DNA of 33,047 bases from positions 1-33,047 of the forward strand of contig JAKISY010000053.1 in NCBI GenBank assembly GCA_021648365.1, read 5' to 3'. The notes beneath the pieces are model-generated. The model had not been told where the DNA came from, ran no database searches, and worked only from the letters and a program-made list of their open reading frames with translations. Made by a program: the position numbers and the translations under genes. This DNA is from Verrucomicrobiales bacterium. GTDB taxonomy: Bacteria; Verrucomicrobiota; Verrucomicrobiia; Verrucomicrobiales; DEV007. Below, piece by piece: positions 16,536 through 24,517 of this stretch. Each line of letters opens with the position of its first letter. Position 1 is the stretch's first letter.

Positions 16536-17810
16536 ATGAATCGCACCTACATCAAACTCAGCGCCATGATGTTTTTCCAGTTCGGCATCTACGGCCTCTG
16601 GTTACCCATTGCCGGAAAATTCCTCACCGCCGATCCCATCACCCAAGGTGGTCTCGGATTCTCCGAAGGCCAGATGGGCATGATCGTCGGCTTTGCCGCA
16701 TCGATCGGCGCACTGTGCTCTCCCTTGATCGTGCAATTCGCCGACCGCCGCTTTCCCGCGCAACGAGTGCTCGGCCTACTGATGATGATCGGCGGGTTAT
16801 TAAAAATAGCCATTTACCCCCAGTCCACCTTCATCGCCTGGCTGCTACTTTCCGTCTCCTTCACCCTGATGTTCATGCCCGCCGCCGCCATTTGCAACGC
16901 CCTCGCGATGCGCAATCTCGACAACCCCGACCGGCAGTTCCCTGGAGTGCGCATGTGGACGGCCATCGGCTGGGTGCTATGCGGTTGGACCTTTTCTTTT
17001 CTCGTGCTCAAAACCAACGTAGAGCCGAGTTGGCTGCCCCCCTTTTTCAAAGGTGACGACGTCCCCATGATCGCTGCCGAAATGAAAAAATCCGTGATGT
17101 GGTCTGGCATCATCGCCTTCTTTTACGGCCTCTGGGCATTCTTCTTTTTGCCCAAAGCTCCCCCCTTCGAGTCCAAATCCAAACGACCAGCCATCGCCGA
17201 CGCTTTTGCTTTGCTCAAAGTCCCCTCCATCGCTATTTTACTCGCCGTCACCCTCATCATCAGCCCGATGAACCACCTTTATTTCATGCAATGCGCAAAA
17301 TTCCTAGGCGAAGCAGGACTGAGTGATGCTTACCTCTTGCCTGCCATGGCGCTCGGTCAAATTTTTGAAATCCTCATGTATCTCGTCCTCGGCAGATTAC
17401 TGCCCAAGCTGGGTTTCAAAGTCATCCTAAGCATCGGAATCACAGCTTATGCCTTCCGTTTTTTCCTTTTTGGCACCATCGGCATCCCTATGTGGATCAT
17501 CATCATTGGTCTAGGCATCCACGGTGTTTGTTATGCCTTTTTCACCAGTACCTGTTTCATCTACATCAACAAAATCGCCGCCAAAGACGTGGCAAACTCC
17601 GCTCAATCTATTTTTAATTTCATCTGGTATGGCATCGGCCCGCTACTCGCCGTCCTGCTCAACTTATTACTCGCCAAAAATTTTGCCTCAGGTAAACGCT
17701 TCGTTCTCGCCGAGTTCCAACCCTTCTGGTATTCCCTCGGAACCATCTCCCTCATCGGCCTAATCCTCTTCCTCCTATACTTCCGAGAACAAAAAGAAAC
17801 CAATTTGTGA
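16536..17810 (+). CDS. MFS transporter, nucleoside:H+ symporter-like
   Basis: The 424 residues form about twelve membrane helices. The first (Leu-Ser-Ala-Met-Met-Phe-Phe-Gln-Phe-Gly-Ile-Tyr-Gly-Leu-Trp) and the loop with Phe-Ala-Asp-Arg-Arg-Phe resemble the nucleoside:H+ symporter family (NupG/XapB), and the length fits (about 418 in E. coli). In Verrucomicrobia and Planctomycetes such proteins often sit beside Gfo/Idh/MocA genes, so the cargo here may be a sugar or polyol rather than a nucleoside. It would bring the locus's substrate across the inner membrane. The ATG at 16536 directly precedes the first helix. The next gene on the same strand starts 163 nt downstream. Confidence 0.87.
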   Translation: MNRTYIKLSAMMFFQFGIYGLWLPIAGKFLTADPITQGGLGFSEGQMGMIVGFAASIGALCSPLIVQFADRRFPAQRVLGLLMMIGGLLKIAIYPQSTFIAWLLLSVSFTLMFMPAAAICNALAMRNLDNPDRQFPGVRMWTAIGWVLCGWTFSFLVLKTNVEPSWLPPFFKGDDVPMIAAEMKKSVMWSGIIAFFYGLWAFFFLPKAPPFESKSKRPAIADAFALLKVPSIAILLAVTLIISPMNHLYFMQCAKFLGEAGLSDAYLLPAMALGQIFEILMYLVLGRLLPKLGFKVILSIGITAYAFRFFLFGTIGIPMWIIIIGLGIHGVCYAFFTSTCFIYINKIAAKDVANSAQSIFNFIWYGIGPLLAVLLNLLLAKNFASGKRFVLAEFQPFWYSLGTISLIGLILFLLYFREQKETNL

Positions 17811-17896
17811 TTTGTCAAAAGGTCGATCTGGCCGCCCGCCCCCAACACAACCATAACATTATTCCTAAGCGCCACTCAGCTAACAGCAACACGTAG

Positions 17897-17915
17897 CATG
17901 GATTGGCAATCCGTG
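17897..17915. repeat. Short palindrome around AATCCGTG
   Basis: CATGGATT and AATCCGTG flank GGC and pair at 7 of 8 positions. It lies in the 163-nt gap between the transporter and the second Gfo/Idh/MocA gene, 59 nt before that gene's start. It may be an operator, or a piece of a longer intergenic repeat; no second copy was found in the window. Confidence 0.35.
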
Positions 17916-17973
17916 TTCCCCCAAAACCACCCCAGACCCACGCAATGCCATTACGTCCCACTTCCTCCACACC

Positions 17974-19251
17974 ATGAACACCAACACCATGAACACCCAC
18001 CCTATCCGCATCGGCATCATCGGCACCGGCAACCGTGGCATCACTTGCATCGGTCGCCAAATCGCGGCACAAACCAGCGAACTCAACATCACCATCACCG
18101 CACTCTGCAACCGCACAGAAAAACGCATGGCCGTCGCCCTCGGCGACCTCAATCAAGCCGCCAATGCTGCGGACAACCCTCCCTTCACCCCCACCTTTTA
18201 CAGTGATCCGATAGACCTGATCGACGACCCGCAAGTGGATCTCATCGTCATCACCACCGCCACCGCCTCCCACCTCGAATCCGCCATACCCGCGATCCTG
18301 TCCGGCAAAAAAGTCTATCTCGACAAACCCATCGCGCACACCATTGAAGACGCCGTCGCTATCCGCGAAGCCGAGGCCAAAGCCAACAACCCCATCATCA
18401 TGGGCTTCACCCGACGTTATGAAAAACCCTGGACCGATCTGCACGCTCTCATCAAAAGCGGAGTCATCGGCGATCTCAAAATGATGCTGATCCGCGCGGT
18501 GCTGCCCTACAGCTTTTATTTCCAAACCTGGCACCGCACCCGTGCCCTCAGTGGTGGGGCGCTCAACGACAAAGGCTCGCACTACACCGATGTCTTCAAC
18601 TGGTTCGCCGGAGATACCCGCTGCCTACAGACCAACGCCTTTGGTGGTCGCAATGTGTTCAAACAACGCGACGATGCCCCAGGATTCTGCTCCGAGTGCG
18701 ATGACCAAAGCTGCGCCTACCGCGCAGAACAAGCTCGCCCCGATACCCAGGACCAACACCGTGGAGCTGTCGATGACGCCATCTCCGCTAACGCCGATGC
18801 TTCCCAACGCAAGGATAACTGTGTTTATAAAAAAGGCGCCGACATCCTCGATCACGCCTCGATCCATTATCAATACGACAACGGCATCGTCGCCTCGATT
18901 TTCTACAGCATCTACGGACCGCAAGCCGAGGACGAAGAAACGCTCGAGCTGGTCGGCACCCAAGGACGCATCATTCTGACTCGACTCAAAGGAGAGATCG
19001 ATGTGATCACTGACTACGGTGAAAAAAGCCATCAAGTCATTCACTGCAAAGCAGAAGCCTTCGAAACCTCCCACTTCGGCGCCGACCGCCAACTAGTTCA
19101 AGACATCGCCGCGTTTGCCCGCGGAGGCGATTCCCCCGTCAACGGCTGGCACGGCATGGAAGCCACCCGCATGGCGATCGCCGCCATCCAATCCATCGAC
19201 CAAGGCGGACAAACCATCCGCATGAGCGATCTGGAGGACAGTTCGAGCTAA
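17974..19251 (+). CDS. Gfo/Idh/MocA oxidoreductase, cytoplasmic, with a four-cysteine insert
   Basis: The 425 residues have no signal peptide. A Rossmann motif Gly-Thr-Gly-Asn-Arg-Gly lies at 17-22 and Asp-Lys-Pro at 117-119 replaces the usual Glu-Lys-Pro. The substrate domain has Asn-Asp-Lys-Gly-Ser-His-Tyr-Thr-Asp at 198-206, fitting the catalytic Lys/His/Asp region. A Cys-x2-Cys-x4-Cys cluster at 239, 242 and 247 plus Cys283 sits in a segment of about 60 residues, suggestive of a bound metal. The ATG at 17974 is used here; one at 17989 is also possible. It would act on the imported product of the locus and is probably part of the same pathway as the transporter upstream. Family assignment is firm; the substrate is not known. 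Confidence 0.92.
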   Translation: MNTNTMNTHPIRIGIIGTGNRGITCIGRQIAAQTSELNITITALCNRTEKRMAVALGDLNQAANAADNPPFTPTFYSDPIDLIDDPQVDLIVITTATASHLESAIPAILSGKKVYLDKPIAHTIEDAVAIREAEAKANNPIIMGFTRRYEKPWTDLHALIKSGVIGDLKMMLIRAVLPYSFYFQTWHRTRALSGGALNDKGSHYTDVFNWFAGDTRCLQTNAFGGRNVFKQRDDAPGFCSECDDQSCAYRAEQARPDTQDQHRGAVDDAISANADASQRKDNCVYKKGADILDHASIHYQYDNGIVASIFYSIYGPQAEDEETLELVGTQGRIILTRLKGEIDVITDYGEKSHQVIHCKAEAFETSHFGADRQLVQDIAAFARGGDSPVNGWHGMEATRMAIAAIQSIDQGGQTIRMSDLEDSSS

Positions 19252-19310
19252 GCTCCGCAGAAATTTATAACTACTCAAGTCGCCCCAAAATTTAAGGGCT
19301 TACTCCGCTC

Positions 19311-19411
19311 TCAGCCAAAAAGCTGCGTCGAGCCGCAGCACTCCAAAGCACCACCCGCCTTTGGAGAGAGAGTGGCCTGACACCGCTTTCTCTCCAGCCG
19401 TCTCGACGGGA
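19311..19411 (-). repeat. Palindromic repeat, copy 2 (reverse orientation)
   Basis: Its reverse complement matches 5138-5234, including GGAGTGCTGCGGCTCGACGC (one difference from copy 1) and the AGACGGCTG flank. The two arms pair as in copy 1 but with more mismatches. It lies between the convergent ends of the second Gfo/Idh/MocA gene and the aminotransferase gene. The rest of the 213-nt gap holds nothing I recognise. Confidence 0.75.
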
Positions 19412-19464
19412 CTCTTCACTAGAGCTTCCCCCACCCTCAACTGCAGCCTTAGCGTTGAGGCGCT

Positions 19465-20391
19465 TCAATCAAAACAAAATCCCTCGGCACAAGGGTCTGC
19501 ATGACGTGCCACAAAATCCCTGAAGCCCTGCCTGATTTTACTGGTGACCGGTCCCGGTGCCAAAGGCAAGTCCACTCCGTCCACACTCACGATACCCTGC
19601 ACCTCGCGCAGGCTCCCCGACAAAAACGCTTCTTCTGCTTTTTTCAAATCCGCCAAAGGCAAGTCTTTTTGCAACACTGCAATACCCAACTCGCCACACA
19701 CATCCAGCACCACCGAACGAGTCACTCCTGCGAGGCATCCACTAGCGAGCGTTGGCGTGATCAATTGTCCGTCGATGACTACAAAAATATTCGACCCCGT
19801 GCCTTCGCATAACATACCCGCATTGTTAGCAAAGATCGCCTCATCAGCACCCTGTTTTTTAGCCATCGTCAAGGCGATCACATTCTCGCCATACGATATC
19901 GACTTCACCCCGACCAAAGCGCTGTTCTCATTGCGTGTGAACGGCACGGTGATGACTCTACCCACCTCTTTATAACTAGGAACTGCCGAGGCAGCGACCA
20001 GCATCGTATGCTCCGCCGTGCCACGATCCGAACCCAGTGGGGAAATACCGCCGGTGATCGTCACCCGGATTCTAGCGCGATCATCAAAGCCATTCGCCTT
20101 CATCACTGCTCGCATCGCTTCGAGCAGCTCTTGCTCATCGGGCAGATGAAGACCTAATTTGCTGGCGGAATATTTCATTCTCACAAAATGACGCGCCGCC
20201 GCAAAGGGCTCTCCGTTGTAAGCGTTGAGCGTTTCAAAAACACCGTCTCCTACCAAGATCCCGTGATCAAAAGGCGAAACACGAGCTTCGCTCGCTACCA
20301 TCAATCGCCCATTCCTCCAGACTTGAGGCTCATCAATTTCCGCACCCTCACTTGAGGGCTTGGATTCCGCTTCTTTTTCCGTAAACTGCAT
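19465..20391 (-). CDS. Class IV (branched-chain/D-amino-acid type) PLP aminotransferase
   Basis: From the ATG at 20391 this is 308 residues, the usual size for fold-type IV enzymes. The N-terminal part has Val-Trp-Arg-Asn-Gly and Phe-Asp-His-Gly-Ile-Leu-Val-Gly-Asp-Gly-Val-Phe-Glu-Thr. The PLP lysine is Lys163 in Val-Lys-Ser-Ile-Ser-Tyr-Gly-Glu-Asn, and Glu196 with Gly-Thr-Gly-Ser-Asn-Ile-Phe binds the cofactor. The family includes branched-chain aminotransferase, D-alanine aminotransferase and aminodeoxychorismate lyase; I cannot tell which from sequence alone. The frame continues upstream of 20391, but that part overlaps the divergent transporter gene and looks non-coding. It stands alone, divergent from the EamA gene. 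Confidence 0.9.
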   Translation of the reverse strand: MQFTEKEAESKPSSEGAEIDEPQVWRNGRLMVASEARVSPFDHGILVGDGVFETLNAYNGEPFAAARHFVRMKYSASKLGLHLPDEQELLEAMRAVMKANGFDDRARIRVTITGGISPLGSDRGTAEHTMLVAASAVPSYKEVGRVITVPFTRNENSALVGVKSISYGENVIALTMAKKQGADEAIFANNAGMLCEGTGSNIFVVIDGQLITPTLASGCLAGVTRSVVLDVCGELGIAVLQKDLPLADLKKAEEAFLSGSLREVQGIVSVDGVDLPLAPGPVTSKIRQGFRDFVARHADPCAEGFCFD

Positions 20392-20461
20392 AGGTGGACT
20401 CTGTTTTCTTTTGGCTGATGCAACTTGACGCAAAAGAGAACAGATTGCCACTGTAATTTGC

Positions 20462-21373
20462 ATGACCGCCGCAGTTCTCACCACCATCCTTTTTGCCCTG
20501 TCCGCCATTTGCGGCCAACGCATCGCTATGAAGATGGGCAGCCTGCGGGCCAACTTCTGGCGACTGCTGATCGCTACCAGTGTTCTTGGGCTGCTGGTGC
20601 TGTTGTTCTGGCGCGACTCGCTCCACCTCAACACATTTGGCTGGCTTTTTCTCAGCGGTGCGGTGGGCTTTGGACTCGGAGATATTGCTTTGTTCTACGC
20701 CTTCGAGCGCATCGGCACCCGTCTGACCATTTTGATGAATCTCTGCCTCGCTCCCATTTTTGCCGCCGCCGTCGAATTTTTGTGGCTAGGCAATGGTCTA
20801 CTTTCCCACCAATGGCTCGCGGTGGCGGTCATCCTCTTTGGAGTAGGGCTATCAATCAACCCTACAAAAACCGGTCGCAACACCCACCGCCGTGGACGCT
20901 TTGCCCCCGGTATCATCGCTGGCATCATCGCGGGTTTTGGTCAGGGCTGCGGTGCCGTCATCAGTCGTCGCTCTCAAATCGCCGAAGAACTGGCAGGACT
21001 GAACATCAATGGAATCAGCGAAGCTTTCCAACGAGTGCTGGCAGGCTTCGTGGTGGTCGCCATTTTATTTGCCATTCGACGCCCTAGTCATCCGCCTCAG
21101 AACCTTCTCGATCAACCCTCGCGCATCGACCGTCGCCAACTTCCCTTGTGGTTGCTGGGATCCGCTTTGTTCGGACCGGTGATAGGCGTCAGCTGCTTCC
21201 AATGGGCTTTGCACTCGATGGAAAGTGCCTTGGTCTTATCCGTGGTCTCTACCGCTCCAATCGTATTGATCCCCATGACCTGGTACCTCGACGGCGAACG
21301 CCCTCCTCTCAAAACGCTCATCGGAGCCGTCATCGCGGTGCAAGGCGTAATCTATTTGCAGCTCTATTCGTAA
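20462..21373 (+). CDS. EamA/DMT-type transporter
   Basis: The 303 residues form about ten membrane helices in two five-helix EamA repeats, separated by a loop with many basic residues (Lys-Thr-Gly-Arg-Asn-Thr-His-Arg-Arg-Gly-Arg). Length is typical for the drug/metabolite transporter superfamily, which exports amino acids, metabolites or drugs. The ATG at 20462 directly opens the first helix. It is divergent from the aminotransferase gene (70 nt apart), a common arrangement for amino acid exporters, but a shared substrate is only an inference. It is convergent with the FecR-type gene, 46 nt apart. Confidence 0.87.
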   Translation: MTAAVLTTILFALSAICGQRIAMKMGSLRANFWRLLIATSVLGLLVLLFWRDSLHLNTFGWLFLSGAVGFGLGDIALFYAFERIGTRLTILMNLCLAPIFAAAVEFLWLGNGLLSHQWLAVAVILFGVGLSINPTKTGRNTHRRGRFAPGIIAGIIAGFGQGCGAVISRRSQIAEELAGLNINGISEAFQRVLAGFVVVAILFAIRRPSHPPQNLLDQPSRIDRRQLPLWLLGSALFGPVIGVSCFQWALHSMESALVLSVVSTAPIVLIPMTWYLDGERPPLKTLIGAVIAVQGVIYLQLYS

Positions 21374-21419
21374 AGAATGATCACAAAAAACGCCGCCCCT
21401 CAGCCACCGACCCAAAACC

Positions 21420-23117
21420 TCAATTCAATGCAACCAAAACTCTCACCGTCCCGGAAACAGGACGCCCCTCCACACTGCTGAGCAACAAATTGACGGTGCG
21501 CCCATCGTCGCTCAACAATAATTGCCCCTGCCCCATCGAACCAACCACTTGCTCGCGAGCACCGCCCAGCAATTGCTCCGAGTTGACCAAGCGATCTTCA
21601 GAAAATATCACGCCCACCACAGGGTGATCAAACGTCATCGAAGCTTCGAGGGTGGATTCCAACTTGCCATCTTTACCTGGCTTAAACTCCAACAGATAAG
21701 ACCGCAATTTACCTTTCTCAGATAACATCTCGCCAGCTTTCTTGTTATTCATCGAAACAAACCTTCCTCGGGAAAGCGTATCCACCTCCAAGGCTTCGCC
21801 CTCATTCAGCTCAAACTGATCTCGCTCCATCGTCACTCTCACTCGACTGCCCTCCGCCAAACTCTTATTCATACGCCCAGGCACCGCCACCTCCACCGTT
21901 CCGGTATTGGCTGCCACCCCAGCCATCAACTCCCAGGCTTTGGAAAAAGGTCGCGAATTAAAAGGGATATCCACCCACTTATCACGTGCAAAATCCGCAC
22001 GCACAGCTTCAAAGTGATACAAGTTCCGTTTTTTACCAAGCCCTAGCTCGCCAGACTGTAAATGCTTCGCAGCAGTCAACTCCAACTCTGTCTTTCCACT
22101 CAAAACCGCCAACTCAGGTCCATCCACATCCCTCATGTCCAGTCCCATCGTCGCTCCATCTACCAACAAATTGATCCCTTTGGCAGCGATCCTGAAATCC
22201 GAACGTTCATTAGTGAGCGCTCTCGTCACCACCAAACCCGACCCTACCTGAACTTCGCGCTTGCTCTTGATTTCAAACTCCGCCGGCCCTTCGACTGCCA
22301 TTTCAACCCCTTCAGCAAAACGCAAATACACCGTCCCGCTTTGCAAACGATAGACACCTTTGCTCATCCCACCGTTCACAGCAGGAGCCTTTCCTGAAAT
22401 CTCGTCCCAGATCACCTCGCCACTTTGCGCCACCACAGTCCCCACTTCGCCCGCCGGCAATAAATTCCACAACAGAACTCCAGCTAACATCACCGCCGCG
22501 GCTGCCGCCAAAGTCGGTTTCACCCAGTTCCATCTCGCTGAGCGCTTCACCCCATTCGTTTTCTCAGTTCCATCTCGATCTGCTAACGATATAGATAGGA
22601 TTCTATTAGTAGTAGCTACTGGCTGATCATCAAAAGCGATAATTTTAGCCGCCAAATCTGTCACAAAGTGATCCTCCTCCTCCTCTGCCCACATCCGAGT
22701 GGACAAGGATTGCACAAAAGCCTCTTCCGATTTGTCCTTACAAGCAGCCTGACTCAGCCATTCATCGAATTGCAATTCTTCACGCAAACGCTGCACGCCC
22801 AGCTCATTTTTAGAAAAATCCTGCTCATCTTGAGGCGAGAGACTCTTCCCCTCTCCAAACAACAGCTCTGCGGTGAGCTCATCTAATTCGTCTGCCGCAA
22901 GTTCAATCCGAGTTTCCACCGCTTGTGCAAAGGACGGCTGATCCCCGCCGCAAGCCTGGCGCAGCCATTGCGCAAATCTCAGTTGCTCTCTCACCTTCGC
23001 GCAGCGATCAGCATCACCCGCGCACAAGCTCGCCAATTCATCGCGAGCACCCGCGTCCGCCTCAGCATCGAGCAGCTGAGCCAACAAAACTTCAAATCTA
23101 TCTTGCTGCTGTTTCAT
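21420..23117 (-). CDS. FecR-domain membrane protein with duplicated N-terminal module
   Basis: From the ATG at 23117 this is 565 residues. Residues about 9-72 and 79-142 are two copies of one helical module (compare Arg-Glu-Gln-Leu-Arg-Phe-Ala-Gln-Trp-Leu and Arg-Glu-Glu-Leu-Gln-Phe-Asp-Glu-Trp-Leu), likely anti-sigma-like. One membrane helix (Ala-Ala-Ala-Ala-Val-Met-Leu-Ala-Gly-Val-Leu-Leu) follows near 205-222. A FecR beta domain (about 228-345) and a further region to the end would be periplasmic. The start codon overlaps the stop of the ECF sigma gene (ATGA), so the two are translationally coupled. The protein probably holds the sigma factor at the membrane and releases it on a periplasmic signal. 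A longer start 36 nt upstream would lie inside the sigma gene. Confidence 0.88.
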   Translation of the reverse strand: MKQQQDRFEVLLAQLLDAEADAGARDELASLCAGDADRCAKVREQLRFAQWLRQACGGDQPSFAQAVETRIELAADELDELTAELLFGEGKSLSPQDEQDFSKNELGVQRLREELQFDEWLSQAACKDKSEEAFVQSLSTRMWAEEEEDHFVTDLAAKIIAFDDQPVATTNRILSISLADRDGTEKTNGVKRSARWNWVKPTLAAAAAVMLAGVLLWNLLPAGEVGTVVAQSGEVIWDEISGKAPAVNGGMSKGVYRLQSGTVYLRFAEGVEMAVEGPAEFEIKSKREVQVGSGLVVTRALTNERSDFRIAAKGINLLVDGATMGLDMRDVDGPELAVLSGKTELELTAAKHLQSGELGLGKKRNLYHFEAVRADFARDKWVDIPFNSRPFSKAWELMAGVAANTGTVEVAVPGRMNKSLAEGSRVRVTMERDQFELNEGEALEVDTLSRGRFVSMNNKKAGEMLSEKGKLRSYLLEFKPGKDGKLESTLEASMTFDHPVVGVIFSEDRLVNSEQLLGGAREQVVGSMGQGQLLLSDDGRTVNLLLSSVEGRPVSGTVRVLVALN

Positions 23118-23662
23118 CCCGCACTCACCTCCCCTATTCGTTGCTGCATGCATTTGCGCAGAGCTTTGCGCACCCGTTCCAAACTCTTCCTCACCGCCGC
23201 AGCCGACATATTCAACTGCTTGGCAATATCTGGAGCCGTTTTTTCATTCTCATACCGCGCCGTGACCAAAGCCCTGCTTTTCTCAGGCACCAATTCCAAA
23301 CATTCCCTCAACGCCAAGACCTTCGCCTGCGCCCGATCACCCTTCTCTTCGACTTCATTCTCAGGCAAAGAAGACGAAGCTACCAACACTTCCGTCAGAT
23401 TATCAGACAAAATCCGCTTCCTGCGGGCATCTTTACGCCGCTCATTGATCACCAGGTTGCGAGCGATGCCTCTCACCCACGCACCAAAATCGCGAGTTTC
23501 ATCAAAATCCGCCATCCGCTGGTAGGCGATCACAAAAGCCTCTTGAGCCACATCATCCACCCACATAGGCGTCACCCCCAGACTTCTCACAAAGCCACGC
23601 AAACTTGCGTGATTTTCACGCACGTAAGTGATAAATTTTTCAGATGAATACCCGTCTGTCAT
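23114..23662 (-). CDS. ECF-type RNA polymerase sigma factor
   Basis: The 182 residues have region 2 (Trp-Val-Asp-Asp-Val-Ala-Gln-Glu-Ala-Phe-Val, then Asp-Phe-Gly-Ala-Trp-Val-Arg-Gly-Ile-Ala-Arg-Asn-Leu) and region 4 with a helix-turn-helix (Ala-Pro-Asp-Ile-Ala-Lys-Gln-Leu-Asn-Met-Ser-Ala-Ala-Ala-Val-Arg-Lys-Ser-Leu). It resembles the ECF sigma factors found in Planctomycetes and Verrucomicrobia. The FecR-type gene follows with a 4-nt overlap, making it a sigma/anti-sigma pair for a membrane-sensed response. A promoter with good spacing lies upstream at 23694-23722, so part of its expression should come from the housekeeping sigma factor. Its targets cannot be read from this window. Confidence 0.93.
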   Translation of the reverse strand: MTDGYSSEKFITYVRENHASLRGFVRSLGVTPMWVDDVAQEAFVIAYQRMADFDETRDFGAWVRGIARNLVINERRKDARRKRILSDNLTEVLVASSSLPENEVEEKGDRAQAKVLALRECLELVPEKSRALVTARYENEKTAPDIAKQLNMSAAAVRKSLERVRKALRKCMQQRIGEVSAG

Positions 23663-23693
23663 GTTTTTTGATTCATCGTAGCCAGAAACGCCC

Positions 23694-23722
23694 TTTATAA
23701 GCAGCTAGATACCATTCCTCAA
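23694..23722 (-). promoter_or_regulatory. Promoter of the ECF sigma/FecR operon
   Basis: On the minus strand TTGAGG (23722-23717) and TATAAA (23699-23694) are separated by exactly 17 nt, close to the sigma-70 consensus. The -10 ends 31 nt before the sigma gene's ATG. The match is by eye. Confidence 0.55.
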
Positions 23723-23820
23723 CTACCCTTGTTCACACAGCTCGACCTGTGACACCATTCTACCATAAAAAGCCTTTTATTTGACAAAATAAAAGTTTTT
23801 TGATTTTTTTCAGAATAATC

Positions 23821-23848
23821 TTGACCCTTCGCATCAAAAAAAGATAAG
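23821..23848 (+). promoter_or_regulatory. Possible promoter of the small secreted protein gene
   Basis: TTGACC (23821-23826) and GATAAG (23843-23848) are 16 nt apart. The gene starts at 23955, so the leader would be about 100 nt. Just upstream, an AT-rich hairpin (CTTTTATT at 23774-23781, AATAAAAG at 23788-23795) is followed by T runs and could be a weak terminator. Confidence 0.3.
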
Positions 23849-23954
23849 TTCGACAAATGAACACAATGTAATGACACATTTTCCGAAACACCTGACTTAG
23901 CTCGGCTTGCAAGTTTTGGTTTTCGGAACCGGAAAAAATCAGTTATAAAAAATA

Positions 23955-24233
23955 ATGAGTATCATCAAAACTGCCTTCTTTTTCTTGGTTCTTCTATCAG
24001 TAGCAACCTCAGGACTTTATTTGAAAAGTAATGTCAGTGCGAGCGCCAATGCCAACCGCATTGCCAGCATCGCTCCTATTGTTATTAGTAAAAATGGAGC
24101 AGTTCGATTTCCAGAAAGAGTCCCACCTTCTGAAACCGTGCTTCAAATCCAAATTGCCATCCAATCAGATGACGCACAGGCTTTGAATGACCTTTTGGTC
24201 AAACACCGCTTCTACGTACTACCTGGGAGATAG
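23955..24233 (+). CDS. Small exported or anchored protein of unknown function
   Basis: The 92 residues begin with a hydrophobic signal or anchor (Lys-Thr-Ala-Phe-Phe-Phe-Leu-Val-Leu-Leu, residues 5-20). The remainder is Ala/Ser-rich, then a soluble stretch ending with an Asp-Asp-Ala-Gln-Ala-Leu-Asn-Asp-Leu-Leu helix. I do not recognise the family. The gene lies alone between the sigma operon promoter and the protease gene. No Shine-Dalgarno sequence is visible at the ATG. The clean signal-like start favours a real gene, but the small size leaves doubt. Confidence 0.5.
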   Translation: MSIIKTAFFFLVLLSVATSGLYLKSNVSASANANRIASIAPIVISKNGAVRFPERVPPSETVLQIQIAIQSDDAQALNDLLVKHRFYVLPGR

Positions 24234-24322
24234 AATTGGTAACCGAAAATGATAGCCCTCGGAACTTTAACCGTTCTAGGCTGAAATCATCTTCATATCG
24301 AAACTCGGTTCGAGAAATGGAA

Positions 24323-24402
24323 TGGATCATAGCTAACTGATCCAACTAGCTATAATTCAAACGCCGCAACTCTACAGCCTACCGTAGAGACTATTCGAAT
24401 TT
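24323..24402. other. Cluster of inverted repeats in a 284-nt gap
   Basis: TGGATCA (24323-24329) and TGATCCA (24338-24344) form a perfect stem with an 8-nt loop. A little downstream CTCTAC and GTAGAG form another stem (24370-24391) with looser outer pairing between AATTC and GAATT. CTCG/CGAG occurs at about 24304-24314. These could be terminators for the small gene or a structured leader of the protease mRNA. Nothing else is visible between 24234 and 24517. Confidence 0.35.
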
Positions 24403-24517
24403 GACCGCCGCACACTCAGGCTGCCAACCTTTCGCCGCCAGCCGTATTTGCTATTTCCAGATCTAGCTTTCAATCCCCTTCATTTCGCTCTAAACTTTAG
24501 GGAACCTTCCAGCCTCA

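Noticed and set aside
17815..18582. 255-residue open frame on the minus strand
   Set aside because: It lies almost wholly antisense to the second Gfo/Idh/MocA gene and the gap before it. Its product is a Gly/Asp/Val-rich string typical of the opposite strand of a GC-biased gene.
20425..20457. TTGACG and TGTAAT before the EamA gene as a promoter
   Set aside because: The two boxes are 21 nt apart, outside the working range.
20392..20634. Upstream extension of the aminotransferase frame
   Set aside because: It overlaps the divergent EamA gene and adds 81 residues without family similarity.
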